DNA from: Flavobacterium sp. CF108
GTDB taxonomy: Bacteria; Bacteroidota; Bacteroidia; Flavobacteriales; Flavobacteriaceae
Direction: 5' to 3'
Length of the DNA: 64,000 nt
Assembly (NCBI RefSeq): GCF_900129795.1
Contig: NZ_FQWW01000002.1
Span: forward strand, 62,001 to 126,000
The notes beneath the pieces are model-generated. The model saw nothing but the letters and a program-made list of their open reading frames with translations, had not been told where the DNA came from and ran no database searches. The stretch's first letter is position 1. Every line of letters begins with the position of its first letter. Both the position numbers and the translations under genes were made by a program. Below are positions 1 through 7,996 of this stretch, one piece after another.

Positions 1-2
1 AT

Positions 3-167
3 CAGGAATTAACTTCTTGCGCTGCAATGACAATTGATGGTATAAATGCCGTGTGTTCGTGTGATAAAACTTCTTACAGTTTGTTTACCGGACTTGGAGG
101 AAAAGAATATCCGCTAAAACAATATAAAGTCCAGGTAACCGGAACTGTGATTCACGTTTACAACTAG
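3..167 (+). CDS. 3' end of an unidentified gene (partial)
   Basis: An open frame enters from the left edge and stops with TAG at 165-167, leaving about 54 C-terminal residues. The visible part has three cysteines, one alone and two as a CSC motif, and ends in Val-Tyr-Asn. It is followed at once by a strong hairpin terminator, which supports a real gene end. The fragment is too short to name; it could be the tail of a small secreted or metal-binding protein. Frame and stop are seen in the sequence; function is unknown. Confidence 0.55.
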   Translation, partial: QELTSCAAMTIDGINAVCSCDKTSYSLFTGLGGKEYPLKQYKVQVTGTVIHVYN

Positions 168-171
168 AAAT

Positions 172-216
172 AAAAAAAGCCTAAAGTTTTTATTGATTAG
201 CAGGCTTTTTTATTTT
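172..216. terminator. Bidirectional terminator between convergent genes
   Basis: The arms AAAAAAGCCT and AGGCTTTTTT form a perfect 10-bp stem around a loop of about 19 nt, with a T tract on one side and an A tract on the other. It sits between the plus-strand partial gene and the minus-strand TonB receptor and can end both transcripts. Confidence 0.8.
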
Positions 217-2367
217 TTAGAATTTCAATGTTAATCCCGCTAAGAAATTGATTCCTGCCTGCGGATAGTAATAGGGATAAATATCCCACATGGCTCCGTT
301 TGAAACATATTTTTTGTCTAAAATATTATTTACCAAACCTGTTATTGTAATTGATTTAAAGATTGACTTTGGTTTTATTTCATAAGAAACATTCAAATCG
401 TTTACAAAATAATCAGCCAGTTTAGCTTCTGGCAATTCGATATTATTCATGTATTGTTCGCCAACATATTTTTGCAATAACGAAATATGCAAACTCTTAA
501 TTGGACTGTACACAATTATATTTCCTGCAATAACTTCTGGAGAATAGGCAATTTTAGTTGTTCCGTAATATTGTCCTTCAACTGCAAGATCCACATTTTT
601 ATTACTGCTAAGCGTAAAATTTGGTCTAAGAATAAATTTGTCTGAAAGCGAAATTGTCGCATCAAATTCAAAACCTAAACGGTAGCTTTTTTCAGTATTA
701 GCACGAATTGGTGCTCCAACGTCGTCTAATCTTCCGGTTAAAATCAATTGGTCTTTGTAACCCATGTAGTAGAAATTCGAATTCAACTGAAATTTCTCTG
801 AATTAAATCTCCAGCCTAATTCAAAATCATTTAGTTTTTCCGGTTTTACATTTCCGCCTTCGTAATCCGTTCTGTTTGGTTCACGATTCGCACGCGCGTA
901 TGAAAAATACAGGGTGCTTTTTTGATTGATTTCGTAGTTCAAACCCGCTTTTGGATTAAAGAAATTAAAGGTATCATCCACTAACCCAGTTTCAGGACTA
1001 TCTGCTTTATATTCTACTCTTCTATATTGCAAATCACCATAAAAGCTTAATTTTTCTGTAAACTGATAATTTGCTTTTGCGAAGATATTTCCATCTGTTT
1101 TTGTAGAAAAATCATCATAATAATGATCTCCCAATTCTGACTGTGAAGCGTTTCTTGCCCAGATTACTTTTCCGTAATGATCTCCTTCGTATTTGTTCCA
1201 GCCACCACCAAGAATAACATCTAGTTTTTCATCTTTATATTTTGCTGAAAATGTAGTGCCGTAAAAATCATTATCTAACCATTTTTGACGTACCAAATCT
1301 GTGGTTGTAATTGCTCCAACAGGATTCAAATTATAATCAGCCATATCGGCATCTTCTTTATAATTTTCATAGTAACCCTGCCCTTTTGTATAATGCAAAG
1401 CTAAATTAGTACTCCATTTATCAGAGAAAGATTCGCTCCAGTGTAACTGATAATGATCTTGTTTATAATTGTCAGTTTCATTGTCATAAAAACGCACATT
1501 TCCTGCTTCATCTGTATACATTCCTGCAGAGTTAAAAGTACGGTCTGAATTTAAAGTTGCAGCATCGATTCCGTTCCAGGATTGGTATGTTTTTTCTGTT
1601 CCGCCAAAAACCAAAGCTTTGATTAAAGTTGTTTTTCCAACATAAGTTCCTTGCAAGAAATAAGATTTCAAGTCAGAACTCGCTCTGTCAACATAACCAT
1701 CAGATTTAATTCTGGACAAACGTCCTGCCAATTCAAAATGATCATTTAACAGACCGGTGCTGAATTTTACTGTTTCTTTTTGAGAATTAAAACTTCCAAA
1801 CGAGCCTGAGACTTCTCCAGTTGGTTTAGATGCATAACTATCTGTCAGCATATTCAAACTTGCTCCAAAAGCTCCAGAACCATTAGTAGAAGTTCCTACT
1901 CCACGCTGCAATTGCAAGCTTTCTACAGAAGAAGCAAAATCGGGCATGTTTACCCAAAAAGTTCCCTGGCTTTCTGCATCGTTATATGGAATCCCGTTAA
2001 TAGTCACGTTTACCCTTGTAGCATCGCTTCCGCGGACACGGATTCCGGTGTAACCAATTCCTCCTCCTGCATCCGAAGTTGTAACAACAGATGGAAGATA
2101 ATTCATTAAAACGGGAATATCCTGTCCAAGATTTCTAAATTTAATTTCCTTTTTATCCATATTACTAAACGTAACCGGAGTTTTACTCGTAACACGAACT
2201 GCTGAAACTAAAACATTATCAAGCTGATTTACTTGAGTTGAGTCTTGTTCCTGTCCGAAAGAGAATACAGCAAAGAAAATAGAGAACAGAGTAAAGAAAA
2301 TAGATTTTTGGTTCAACTTAGAACCTTTGTAACTTAATACCTTAGTACCTTCAAAAATAGTTTTCAT
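217..2367 (-). CDS. TonB-dependent outer-membrane receptor, probable thiamin uptake
   Basis: This is a 716-residue TonB-dependent receptor. A signal peptide lies within residues 1-39, with an unusually long polar stretch before the hydrophobic core and a Phe-Gly-Gln cleavage region. A plug domain follows (about 50-170, with the GIRVRGSDATRVNV and INGIPYND motifs), then a 22-strand barrel ending in the expected C-terminal Phe. A carboxypeptidase-regulatory domain is absent, so it is a classical receptor and not SusC-type. The leader carries a TPP riboswitch, so its ligand is probably thiamin or a phosphorylated or precursor form. THI-box receptors of this kind are known in Bacteroidetes as predicted thiamin receptors. 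The PnuC-like transporter and NadR-like kinase upstream support this. Family call is certain; substrate is inferred from the riboswitch. Confidence 0.9.
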   Translation of the reverse strand: MKTIFEGTKVLSYKGSKLNQKSIFFTLFSIFFAVFSFGQEQDSTQVNQLDNVLVSAVRVTSKTPVTFSNMDKKEIKFRNLGQDIPVLMNYLPSVVTTSDAGGGIGYTGIRVRGSDATRVNVTINGIPYNDAESQGTFWVNMPDFASSVESLQLQRGVGTSTNGSGAFGASLNMLTDSYASKPTGEVSGSFGSFNSQKETVKFSTGLLNDHFELAGRLSRIKSDGYVDRASSDLKSYFLQGTYVGKTTLIKALVFGGTEKTYQSWNGIDAATLNSDRTFNSAGMYTDEAGNVRFYDNETDNYKQDHYQLHWSESFSDKWSTNLALHYTKGQGYYENYKEDADMADYNLNPVGAITTTDLVRQKWLDNDFYGTTFSAKYKDEKLDVILGGGWNKYEGDHYGKVIWARNASQSELGDHYYDDFSTKTDGNIFAKANYQFTEKLSFYGDLQYRRVEYKADSPETGLVDDTFNFFNPKAGLNYEINQKSTLYFSYARANREPNRTDYEGGNVKPEKLNDFELGWRFNSEKFQLNSNFYYMGYKDQLILTGRLDDVGAPIRANTEKSYRLGFEFDATISLSDKFILRPNFTLSSNKNVDLAVEGQYYGTTKIAYSPEVIAGNIIVYSPIKSLHISLLQKYVGEQYMNNIELPEAKLADYFVNDLNVSYEIKPKSIFKSITITGLVNNILDKKYVSNGAMWDIYPYYYPQAGINFLAGLTLKF

Positions 2368-2384
2368 TCGTAAAGAATTACGAA
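2367..2384 (-). promoter_or_regulatory. Hairpin touching the start codon, candidate riboswitch expression platform
   Basis: On the minus strand TTCGTAA and TTACGAA form a 7-bp stem with a 4-nt loop, and the last stem base is the A of the ATG at 2367. A second possible hairpin lies just upstream (ACGACAA at 2429-2435 with TTGTCGT at 2457-2463). Either could couple the upstream TPP aptamer to translation start. The palindrome is seen; the role is inferred. Confidence 0.4.
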
Positions 2385-2454
2385 TAAAAGGGGGAATTAT
2401 TCTTTTGTTAAATTAATAAATGTGTTTCACGACAAAACAACGTATTCACACTGA

Positions 2455-2540
2455 AATTGTCGTTTTTCCCTTAGCAACATTACTCGCTCAGGTTCTTTGG
2501 GTATGATCTCAGCTCGTTATTTAGAGCACCCCTTTGAGAC
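2455..2540 (-). promoter_or_regulatory. TPP riboswitch (THI box)
   Basis: Reading the minus strand, the conserved THI-box blocks appear in order: GGGGTGC, a short variable P3 arm closed by CTC/GAG, CTGAGA, then ACCC, GAACCTGA, TAATG and AGGGA. This is the universal thiamin pyrophosphate aptamer. It lies about 90 nt upstream of the TonB receptor start and just downstream of a -7 box. High TPP should reduce receptor expression. Confidence 0.95.
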
Positions 2541-2544
2541 AGTG

Positions 2545-2552
2545 CAAATTTA
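2545..2552 (-). promoter_or_regulatory. -7 promoter box of the TPP-riboswitch receptor
   Basis: Minus-strand TAAATTTG matches the Bacteroidetes TAnnTTTG consensus exactly. It places the transcript start only a few bases before the aptamer, so the riboswitch transcript is independent of arfB upstream. Confidence 0.6.
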
Positions 2553-2678
2553 GTGTTAAAATATTTAAAACTCCAAAAAAGAAATTCCAAATCCCAAAAA
2601 ACTCACTTTTAGTTAGTCTCTTTGGAATTTGGACTCGAGCGATAGCGAACAGGCGAAGCAATTTAAAAAATTGGAATT

Positions 2679-3083
2679 TTATTCCAAGTTAGGTTTTCTC
2701 CTTGATTGTTTTATTTCAGAAATATTCTTTTTGTCTTTAATCCTTTTTTTGATTACCGATTTTGGAATCTTTGTAGCTTTTCTAACTTTGGGTACAAACA
2801 AACCTTTTTTAATAATTTCTAAAAAACGTTTTATAACTATTTCTTTGTTTTTAAGCTGGCTTCTGTCTTCGTCGCAATTTAAAATTAAGATATTTTCGGT
2901 TGTTAAACGAGCAGCAATATTAGTTTGTAAAAGCAGTTTTTCATCCTCAGACAAAACTTGTGATGCATTTAAATCAAAAGACAAAACCACTTTTGAAGAA
3001 ACCTTGTTCACATTTTGTCCGCCCGCTCCACTGCTTCTAACGGCTTTAAAATTTAACTCTGATATGATTTTCTCGTTATCCAT
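2679..3083 (-). CDS. arfB: Peptidyl-tRNA hydrolase ArfB (class I release factor fold)
   Basis: A 134-residue protein that hydrolyses peptidyl-tRNA on stalled ribosomes. The GGQ catalytic motif is at residues 21-23 inside RSSGAGGQNVNKVSSKV. A long basic C-terminal tail (from about residue 90, rich in Lys and Arg) is the part that enters the empty mRNA channel in the ArfB/YaeJ family. No codon-recognition domains are present and the length is normal for the family. The start ATG shares one base with the TAA stop of the preceding gene (TAATG), so the two are translationally coupled. Confidence 0.93.
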   Translation of the reverse strand: MDNEKIISELNFKAVRSSGAGGQNVNKVSSKVVLSFDLNASQVLSEDEKLLLQTNIAARLTTENILILNCDEDRSQLKNKEIVIKRFLEIIKKGLFVPKVRKATKIPKSVIKKRIKDKKNISEIKQSRRKPNLE

Positions 3084-5197
3084 TATTGTGGCTGGTGTGC
3101 CGGTTTTAATAAATCGTTTACGGTTTTCACCGGATTAAAAGTAATTAAAGGAACTGCCACAAAAACGGTTAACCAATTTGCCATTGAACCATTCCATAAT
3201 CCCGGAAGTTCATAGCTTTTTACTGGTTTTCCTTCAACGCTTTTTTCGACAATAAATCCTGATTTTTGATCTACAAATTGTTTCAGATCAAATTTTTCAC
3301 CTTTATAATTCTTAATTCCGCAAACCAAATCAACTGGATTAAAGTGGGTTGCTTCTTCTAAAATTTCAAGTTGTTTTTTATTAGCAAGATCAACTTGAGA
3401 AGTTTCTACAATTTGCAAAGAAGTTTCTCCTTTTTCATTCATCACCCAAAACGGCCCGCCGCCTGGTTCTCCTTCATTACGAACCATTCCGCAAACTCTA
3501 ATAGGTCTGTCTAATAGGTCTTTAATTTTTGCAATTTTATTTTCAAAAGTGAATTTATTAAAATCTTTAGTCATTTTAACATTCAGTTTTTGAATTAAAA
3601 ACTCCACAATTTCAGGAAGATCATTTTCGCTTATTTGCTGTTTTTCAATAGATTTTAAATATCCAAATACCTTTTGCTGTACGGCAATTAATATACCTCC
3701 TAATGCCTTTTTGTATAATGTTATTTGATCAATATGATTTTGAATTACATTATCGATGTTTTTAATAAAAATGATATCTGAATCAAGATTATTTAAATTC
3801 TCAATTAAAGCACCGTGTCCGCCTGGTCTAAAAATTAGATTGCCATCTGCGTTTCTGATAATTTTATTTTTTGCATCAACATTAATAGAATCTGTACTTT
3901 TATTTTGATAAGAATATCCAATATTAATTTTTATGCCTGAAGGCTTTTCTATTTTCTCTCTAACCTCATCAACCGATTTTTCAAACAAATCCTGATGTAT
4001 TTCTGAAACTGTAAAATGCAGATTTGAAACATTTTCTGATGTCGCATAATGTACACATTCATTCAAATGTTCTTCTATTGGGTTTGCAATGTGCGTTTTA
4101 TATAAATGAAATGGCAACACTGCTTTTGGCTTATTTGCTGAATTATAATAATCAGGAGACAAGAGCAATTTTATAAAGTAATAATTTTTATAATCTCTTT
4201 CTAAAGTTTCAAAATCAGTATAAATTTCTTTAAGCTTTTCATGAACTGTTTCAAAAAAAGGAAACTTATCCATTCCAATAATAAAAATGGCAAGTTCTTT
4301 ATCTTTTTTTCTGTTTAGATAAGCGTTTATCGTTTCTTTTTCGATATCAAAATCATTCAAAAAAGCACTTAAAAACTTAAACATTCTGGTTGCAGCGCCA
4401 GATGCGGGAACAAACTTTTTAATTTTCAATTTTTCTTTCTGATCATCAAAAAAAGAAGCTTTTTTTTCAAAATCAGCTTCTGACAAGCTTAAGATTCCAT
4501 TGTTTACGGTTGCCGGACTAATCAGATTACTTTTTGCTATTCCTTTCTTAAATATTTTTAATTGTTTTAAAATATTTTCAAATGGGATACCATGATTATA
4601 AATTTCAACGAAATCTTCAGATGATAGTCCTTTTTCTTTTAAAGTTCCCAAAGCATCAACAATCGTTTTGGCTTTTGATAAACGGCTTTCTTTATCGCCC
4701 GAAAGTGTTATAAAAGGTTTTTTAGTATTTATTAAAGCTTGTTTAAAAACAGAGAATACGGTTTCCCTTCCTTCCGGAGTATCTCTAATATCATCTTTCT
4801 CCCAAGGAACATCAATATCTGTCAGGAAAAATAAATCATATTCATGTTCTAGTGCCGCTTCGTTTAAAAGTGGGTCGCAAAAACCATAATATACTTCAGA
4901 AAAAACTTTGGTAACCATTAAATTGGTATCGCAAAACAAGTATTTATTTGCTGCAGCAAGTTTTTCATTTTCTAATGCTGTCTGCCCGTAAGCAATAGGC
5001 ATCATATCATCAGCAGTACAAATATGCTGATTTTCTTCCCATTTTTCCTGCAGATAATCGCGTGCAAATTCCGGAACCCATTCGGTTTCATAATAATCTG
5101 CAAGCTGTTTTGCTAAAGTTGTTTTACCTGTACTTTCAGGTCCAAATAAAGCAATTTTTATTATTGTTGTTTTTTGCTGTCTAAGATCTTTTTCCAT
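3083..5197 (-). CDS. NadR-type P-loop kinase fused to DUF4301
   Basis: A 704-residue fusion. Residues 1-185 are a NadR-like AAA kinase domain with a Walker A motif, GPESTGKT, at 19-26. The remainder, from about residue 195, matches DUF4301. That part has a nucleotidyltransferase-like FVPASGAATRMFK segment and a GGHGALIENLNNL motif, resembling sugar-1-phosphate nucleotidylyltransferases. DUF4301 proteins are usually separate and about 510 residues, close to the length of this second part. The start overlaps the end of the pnuC-like gene by 37 bases; no closer ATG precedes the P-loop. In Bacteroidetes, NadR-like kinases beside PnuC-like transporters trap an imported vitamin by phosphorylation. 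Thiamin is the likely substrate here, given the riboswitch downstream. Domain calls are good; both reactions are inferred. Confidence 0.8.
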   Translation of the reverse strand: MEKDLRQQKTTIIKIALFGPESTGKTTLAKQLADYYETEWVPEFARDYLQEKWEENQHICTADDMMPIAYGQTALENEKLAAANKYLFCDTNLMVTKVFSEVYYGFCDPLLNEAALEHEYDLFFLTDIDVPWEKDDIRDTPEGRETVFSVFKQALINTKKPFITLSGDKESRLSKAKTIVDALGTLKEKGLSSEDFVEIYNHGIPFENILKQLKIFKKGIAKSNLISPATVNNGILSLSEADFEKKASFFDDQKEKLKIKKFVPASGAATRMFKFLSAFLNDFDIEKETINAYLNRKKDKELAIFIIGMDKFPFFETVHEKLKEIYTDFETLERDYKNYYFIKLLLSPDYYNSANKPKAVLPFHLYKTHIANPIEEHLNECVHYATSENVSNLHFTVSEIHQDLFEKSVDEVREKIEKPSGIKINIGYSYQNKSTDSINVDAKNKIIRNADGNLIFRPGGHGALIENLNNLDSDIIFIKNIDNVIQNHIDQITLYKKALGGILIAVQQKVFGYLKSIEKQQISENDLPEIVEFLIQKLNVKMTKDFNKFTFENKIAKIKDLLDRPIRVCGMVRNEGEPGGGPFWVMNEKGETSLQIVETSQVDLANKKQLEILEEATHFNPVDLVCGIKNYKGEKFDLKQFVDQKSGFIVEKSVEGKPVKSYELPGLWNGSMANWLTVFVAVPLITFNPVKTVNDLLKPAHQPQ

Positions 5198-5781
5198 TCT
5201 AAATAAGCTGAAATAGCCAAAATTGTAAAAATTAAATACTGAAGTGACAGCATCCCTAAGCCGCGATAAGCATAAAGAGGCACTACAATAATATCACCGA
5301 TAATCCAAAGTGTCCAGTTTTCGATTTTTTTCCTTGCCATATACCACATTCCCGCAAAAAATATCCCAGACGATATCATATCGACATAATTGTCATTGTG
5401 TATTTCGTAATCGAAATATTTATAAATCCCGAAAACTACGAAAATGGTCACGAAAAACAATAAAACCCCGATTATTTTTTCATTAAAATTTGTTCTTGTA
5501 ATGGGCAGGTTATCTTCAACCGTTCCGCCTTTTGCCCAAACATACCAGCCATAAATGCTCATAATCGAGAAATAGGCATTGATAATCATATCACCAATAT
5601 AACCGGCGACATATAAAAGATATACTGAAATTACGGTGGCAATTAAACCAGTTGGGTAAACCCAGATGTTTTCTTTTTTAGCAAACCAAACACTTAAAAT
5701 TCCAAAAACAAAGACCAAAAACTCCAAAGCAATATGCCATAATGGAGCATTTTTATAACTATCAAGAAAAAAGTCAATCAT
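5161..5781 (-). CDS. pnuC: PnuC/PnuT-family vitamin transporter
   Basis: A 206-residue inner-membrane protein with six or seven hydrophobic segments and PnuC family motifs (the WVYPTGLIATVISVYLL segment and NAYFSIMSIYGWYVW). PnuC proteins carry nicotinamide riboside, thiamin or riboflavin by facilitated diffusion, with trapping by a partner kinase. The next gene, overlapping by 37 bases, supplies a NadR-like kinase domain, and a TPP-riboswitch receptor lies two genes further on. This favours the thiamin-specific PnuT branch, although nicotinamide riboside remains possible because the kinase resembles NadR. Family is certain; substrate is inferred. Confidence 0.88.
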   Translation of the reverse strand: MIDFFLDSYKNAPLWHIALEFLVFVFGILSVWFAKKENIWVYPTGLIATVISVYLLYVAGYIGDMIINAYFSIMSIYGWYVWAKGGTVEDNLPITRTNFNEKIIGVLLFFVTIFVVFGIYKYFDYEIHNDNYVDMISSGIFFAGMWYMARKKIENWTLWIIGDIIVVPLYAYRGLGMLSLQYLIFTILAISAYLEWKKILDSKKQQ

Positions 5782-5812
5782 TTTTGTGGTATTTGTGGCT
5801 GTTAAATTTTAT

Positions 5813-6541
5813 TTATGAATCAAAAAAATGACTGTCGTTTTCAAAAGCAGTTCCAATAACTACTAAATCTGCACCAGCATTATATGCCTTTTTAATTCCG
5901 TGCAAATCTACAATTCCTCCTCCAACAATTACAGGAATTTCTATGTTTTGAGCAATTAATGAGATCATTTCCAGCGGCACCGCTTTTTTTGCTCCGCTTC
6001 CTGCTTCTAAATAAATTAATTTGTTTCCGAGCATTTCGCCAGCCTGAGCTGTTGCTAAAGCCAAATCAAAATTTTCGCGGTTAAGTGGTTCTGTTTTACT
6101 AACGCGGGCAACTGCGGTTTCATTGCCGCTTTCGATTAAAATATATCCTGTTGAGATAACTTCAAGCTTTGTTTTTTTGAGAATTGGCGCTGCTTGAACC
6201 TGATATTCAATTAAATAATCCGGATTTCGACCCGATAATAGAGAAAGAAACAATATAGCATCGGCTTGCGGAGAAATCTGCGACGGATCACCCGGAAAAA
6301 TTATAACAGGCAGATTTGTCTTTTGTTTTAACTGTGTAATTAAATCTTCTAAAATGGTACTTTGAACAATACTTCCGCCCACAAAAATATGTGTTGCAGG
6401 AGATTGGTTTATTTTAAGTAATAGATGGTCTAAATTTTCCCAAACAATTTTATCAGGATCCAGAAGAATGGCCAATAGTTTTTGCCTGTTTTTCTTAGCA
6501 TCTAAAATTTGTTGGTGAATCGTGCGTATTTTTTGCTCCAT
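5813..6541 (-). CDS. pcrB: PcrB/GGGP-synthase family prenylglyceryl phosphate synthase
   Basis: A 242-residue TIM-barrel protein of the geranylgeranylglyceryl phosphate synthase family. Visible motifs are LLAILLDPDK near the N terminus, IFVGGS, IIFPGDPSQIS, LSLLSGRNPDYLI, YLEAGSGAKK, and the phosphate-binding VIVGGGI and VVIGTAF at the C-terminal end. Family members join sn-glycerol-1-phosphate to a polyprenyl diphosphate; archaea use this for membrane lipids and some Bacteroidetes and Firmicutes have homologues. It is the first gene of the minus-strand group, 31 bases before the pnuC-like gene. The chain length of the prenyl substrate cannot be read from the sequence. Confidence 0.88.
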   Translation of the reverse strand: MEQKIRTIHQQILDAKKNRQKLLAILLDPDKIVWENLDHLLLKINQSPATHIFVGGSIVQSTILEDLITQLKQKTNLPVIIFPGDPSQISPQADAILFLSLLSGRNPDYLIEYQVQAAPILKKTKLEVISTGYILIESGNETAVARVSKTEPLNRENFDLALATAQAGEMLGNKLIYLEAGSGAKKAVPLEMISLIAQNIEIPVIVGGGIVDLHGIKKAYNAGADLVVIGTAFENDSHFFDS

Positions 6542-6574
6542 AACGGCAGTAAAAGTAAAAAGTTTTTAACGTAG

Positions 6575-6602
6575 AAGAACTATTTTGAATGAATTATATT
6601 TG
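6575..6602 (+). promoter_or_regulatory. Promoter of the Crp/Fnr regulator
   Basis: TTG at 6575-6577 and TATATTTG at 6595-6602 with a 17-bp spacer match the flavobacterial -33/-7 pattern, about 34 bases before the ATG. Confidence 0.55.
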
Positions 6603-6635
6603 TAAAGTCTCTGTTAACATCCAAAGGAAACAAAT

Positions 6636-7232
6636 ATGATCGCAACTGAATTATTAGAAAAATATGGCGCCTTGAAAAAGTCTTTTGAAAAAAGTGAAAT
6701 CATTTTTGAAGAAGGAAATCTGCCAACGCATTATTATCAGATAATTTCGGGCGAAATTAAAATGAGTAATTACAATGATGACGGACGCGAATTTATTCAG
6801 GGCATTTTTTATAAAGATCAATCTTTTGGAGAACCTCCTTTATTTTTAAACCAAAAATATCCTGCCAATTCTATTGCGGTTGAAGACAGTCAGATTTTGC
6901 TGCTTCCTAAATCAACCTTTTTGAAACTGCTGGAAGAAAACCCTGCAATAAGCATTAAAATAATCGAAAATCTCGCGCAGCGTTTGTATTATAAATCGGT
7001 TATGGCTGCCGAAATTTCTACACACGAACCTGAACATCGTGTATTAAAACTAATTGATCACGGAATCGCTTATTTCAATTTTAAAAAAGATGCGAACGGC
7101 TATTTAATAAATTTTACCAGACAGCAAATTGGCGACTTAACAGGTTTACGTGTTGAAACCGTTATTAGAGCTATTAAAGCTTTGGAAAAAAAAGGCGAAT
7201 TGAAGATTATTAACCGAAAAGTATACCGATAA
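6636..7232 (+). CDS. Crp/Fnr-family transcriptional regulator
   Basis: A 198-residue regulator. A cyclic-nucleotide-binding-type beta roll covers residues 10-120 (with the SFGEPPLFL segment), a dimerisation helix follows, and a winged helix-turn-helix is at about 150-195. The recognition helix reads GLRVETVIRAIKAL, with the E-x-x-x-R arrangement of the FNR side of the superfamily. The protein contains no cysteine, so it cannot hold an FNR iron-sulfur cluster; a haem-based sensor like DNR or an unknown effector is possible. An FNR-like palindrome lies just downstream, before a haemoglobin operon, which is its likely target. Homologues near truncated haemoglobins usually respond to NO or low oxygen. 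Family is certain; ligand and targets are inferred. Confidence 0.9.
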   Translation: MIATELLEKYGALKKSFEKSEIIFEEGNLPTHYYQIISGEIKMSNYNDDGREFIQGIFYKDQSFGEPPLFLNQKYPANSIAVEDSQILLLPKSTFLKLLEENPAISIKIIENLAQRLYYKSVMAAEISTHEPEHRVLKLIDHGIAYFNFKKDANGYLINFTRQQIGDLTGLRVETVIRAIKALEKKGELKIINRKVYR

Positions 7233-7242
7233 AATAATTCCT

Positions 7243-7266
7243 GTTTTATGATTTTAATCATAAAAC
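7243..7266 (+). promoter_or_regulatory. FNR/DNR-like operator
   Basis: GTTTTATGATT and AATCATAAAAC form a perfect 11-bp inverted repeat with a 2-bp centre. The core reads ATGAT-N4-ATCAT, one base per half from the FNR box TTGAT-N4-ATCAA. Its centre is about 31 bp upstream of the -7 box, near the -41.5 position of class II activators. No T tract follows, so it is unlikely to be a terminator of the regulator gene. Confidence 0.6.
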
Positions 7267-7284
7267 GCAGCGGTAGAGTGCATG

Positions 7285-7292
7285 TACCTTTG
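7285..7292 (+). promoter_or_regulatory. -7 promoter box of the haemoglobin operon
   Basis: TACCTTTG matches TAnnTTTG exactly, 22 bases before the ATG at 7314. There is no good TTG at -33; that position is taken by the palindrome, as expected for an activator-dependent promoter. Confidence 0.6.
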
Positions 7293-7313
7293 TAGTGTAA
7301 AAATCTCAATATC

Positions 7314-7601
7314 ATGACACTATATCAAACAACATTCGAAAATTTCAATAAAAATTATATTGGTTCTGCAACAATGGCTGTAATTGGCCAAAGCTGTTTA
7401 GGTGCGGCTGCAGCAATGTATATTCTTTCTCACGGAACTTCTATTGGTCAAATGATTCAATTGGCCATTATTGTATTGGCTTGTATCTTTGTAAACACTT
7501 CAATTTTGGCACAAATGAAACACAAGGTTGTTTTTAACCTTTTAATTTTGAGTACATTTTTAAGTGTATTGTTTATTCTTTTAAATACCTTTATTCTGTG
7601 A
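7314..7601 (+). CDS. Small three-helix membrane protein, haemoglobin operon
   Basis: A 95-residue protein with three hydrophobic segments (about 20-42, 48-66 and 72-94), separated by very short loops. It has no signal peptide cleavage site and no recognised catalytic motif. Its TGA overlaps the GTG start of the truncated haemoglobin gene, so the two are co-translated. The context suggests a membrane partner in NO or oxygen stress, perhaps linked to respiratory enzymes. Function is not recognised. Confidence 0.75.
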   Translation: MTLYQTTFENFNKNYIGSATMAVIGQSCLGAAAAMYILSHGTSIGQMIQLAIIVLACIFVNTSILAQMKHKVVFNLLILSTFLSVLFILLNTFIL

Positions 7602-7996
7602 AAAAGCAAATAGAAAATAGAGCCGATATTTCTTTTTTAGTTCATCAGTTCTATGCTAAAATAAGAGCCGATAAAGAAATCGGCTTTTATTTTAATATGA
7701 TTATAAAGGATTGGGATGTGCACTTGGAAAAACTGACTGATTTTTGGGAAACTAATTTGTTTGCCGTAAGAAAATACAAAGGAAATCCGCATGCTGTTCA
7801 CAATGAAGTTGATTCACATTTTGGTGATAAAATTACGGCAAATGAATTCGGAATCTGGCTTAATCACTGGGCTCAGACATTAGACGAACATTTTGAAGGC
7901 GAAAATGTAGAAACATTAAAAAGACGCGCTCGTAAAATGAGCACTTTTTTATACGTGAGTATGTTTGAGCATCGAAAAAAAGAAAGTGAAGTTTAG
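7598..7996 (+). CDS. Group III truncated haemoglobin
   Basis: A 132-residue globin of the group III (Ctb-like) truncated haemoglobin family. Recognisable are the N-terminal LVHQFYAKIRADKEIGFYF helix, the LTDFWETNLF segment, and the PHAVHNEV region, where His68 is the probable proximal haem ligand. The IWLNHWAQTLDEHF helix follows. The start is GTG in the GTGA overlap with the membrane protein. Group III globins have been tied to nitrosative stress or low-oxygen respiration. The last base of its stop codon is also the first base of a large inverted repeat. Confidence 0.9.
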   Translation: MKKQIENRADISFLVHQFYAKIRADKEIGFYFNMIIKDWDVHLEKLTDFWETNLFAVRKYKGNPHAVHNEVDSHFGDKITANEFGIWLNHWAQTLDEHFEGENVETLKRRARKMSTFLYVSMFEHRKKESEV

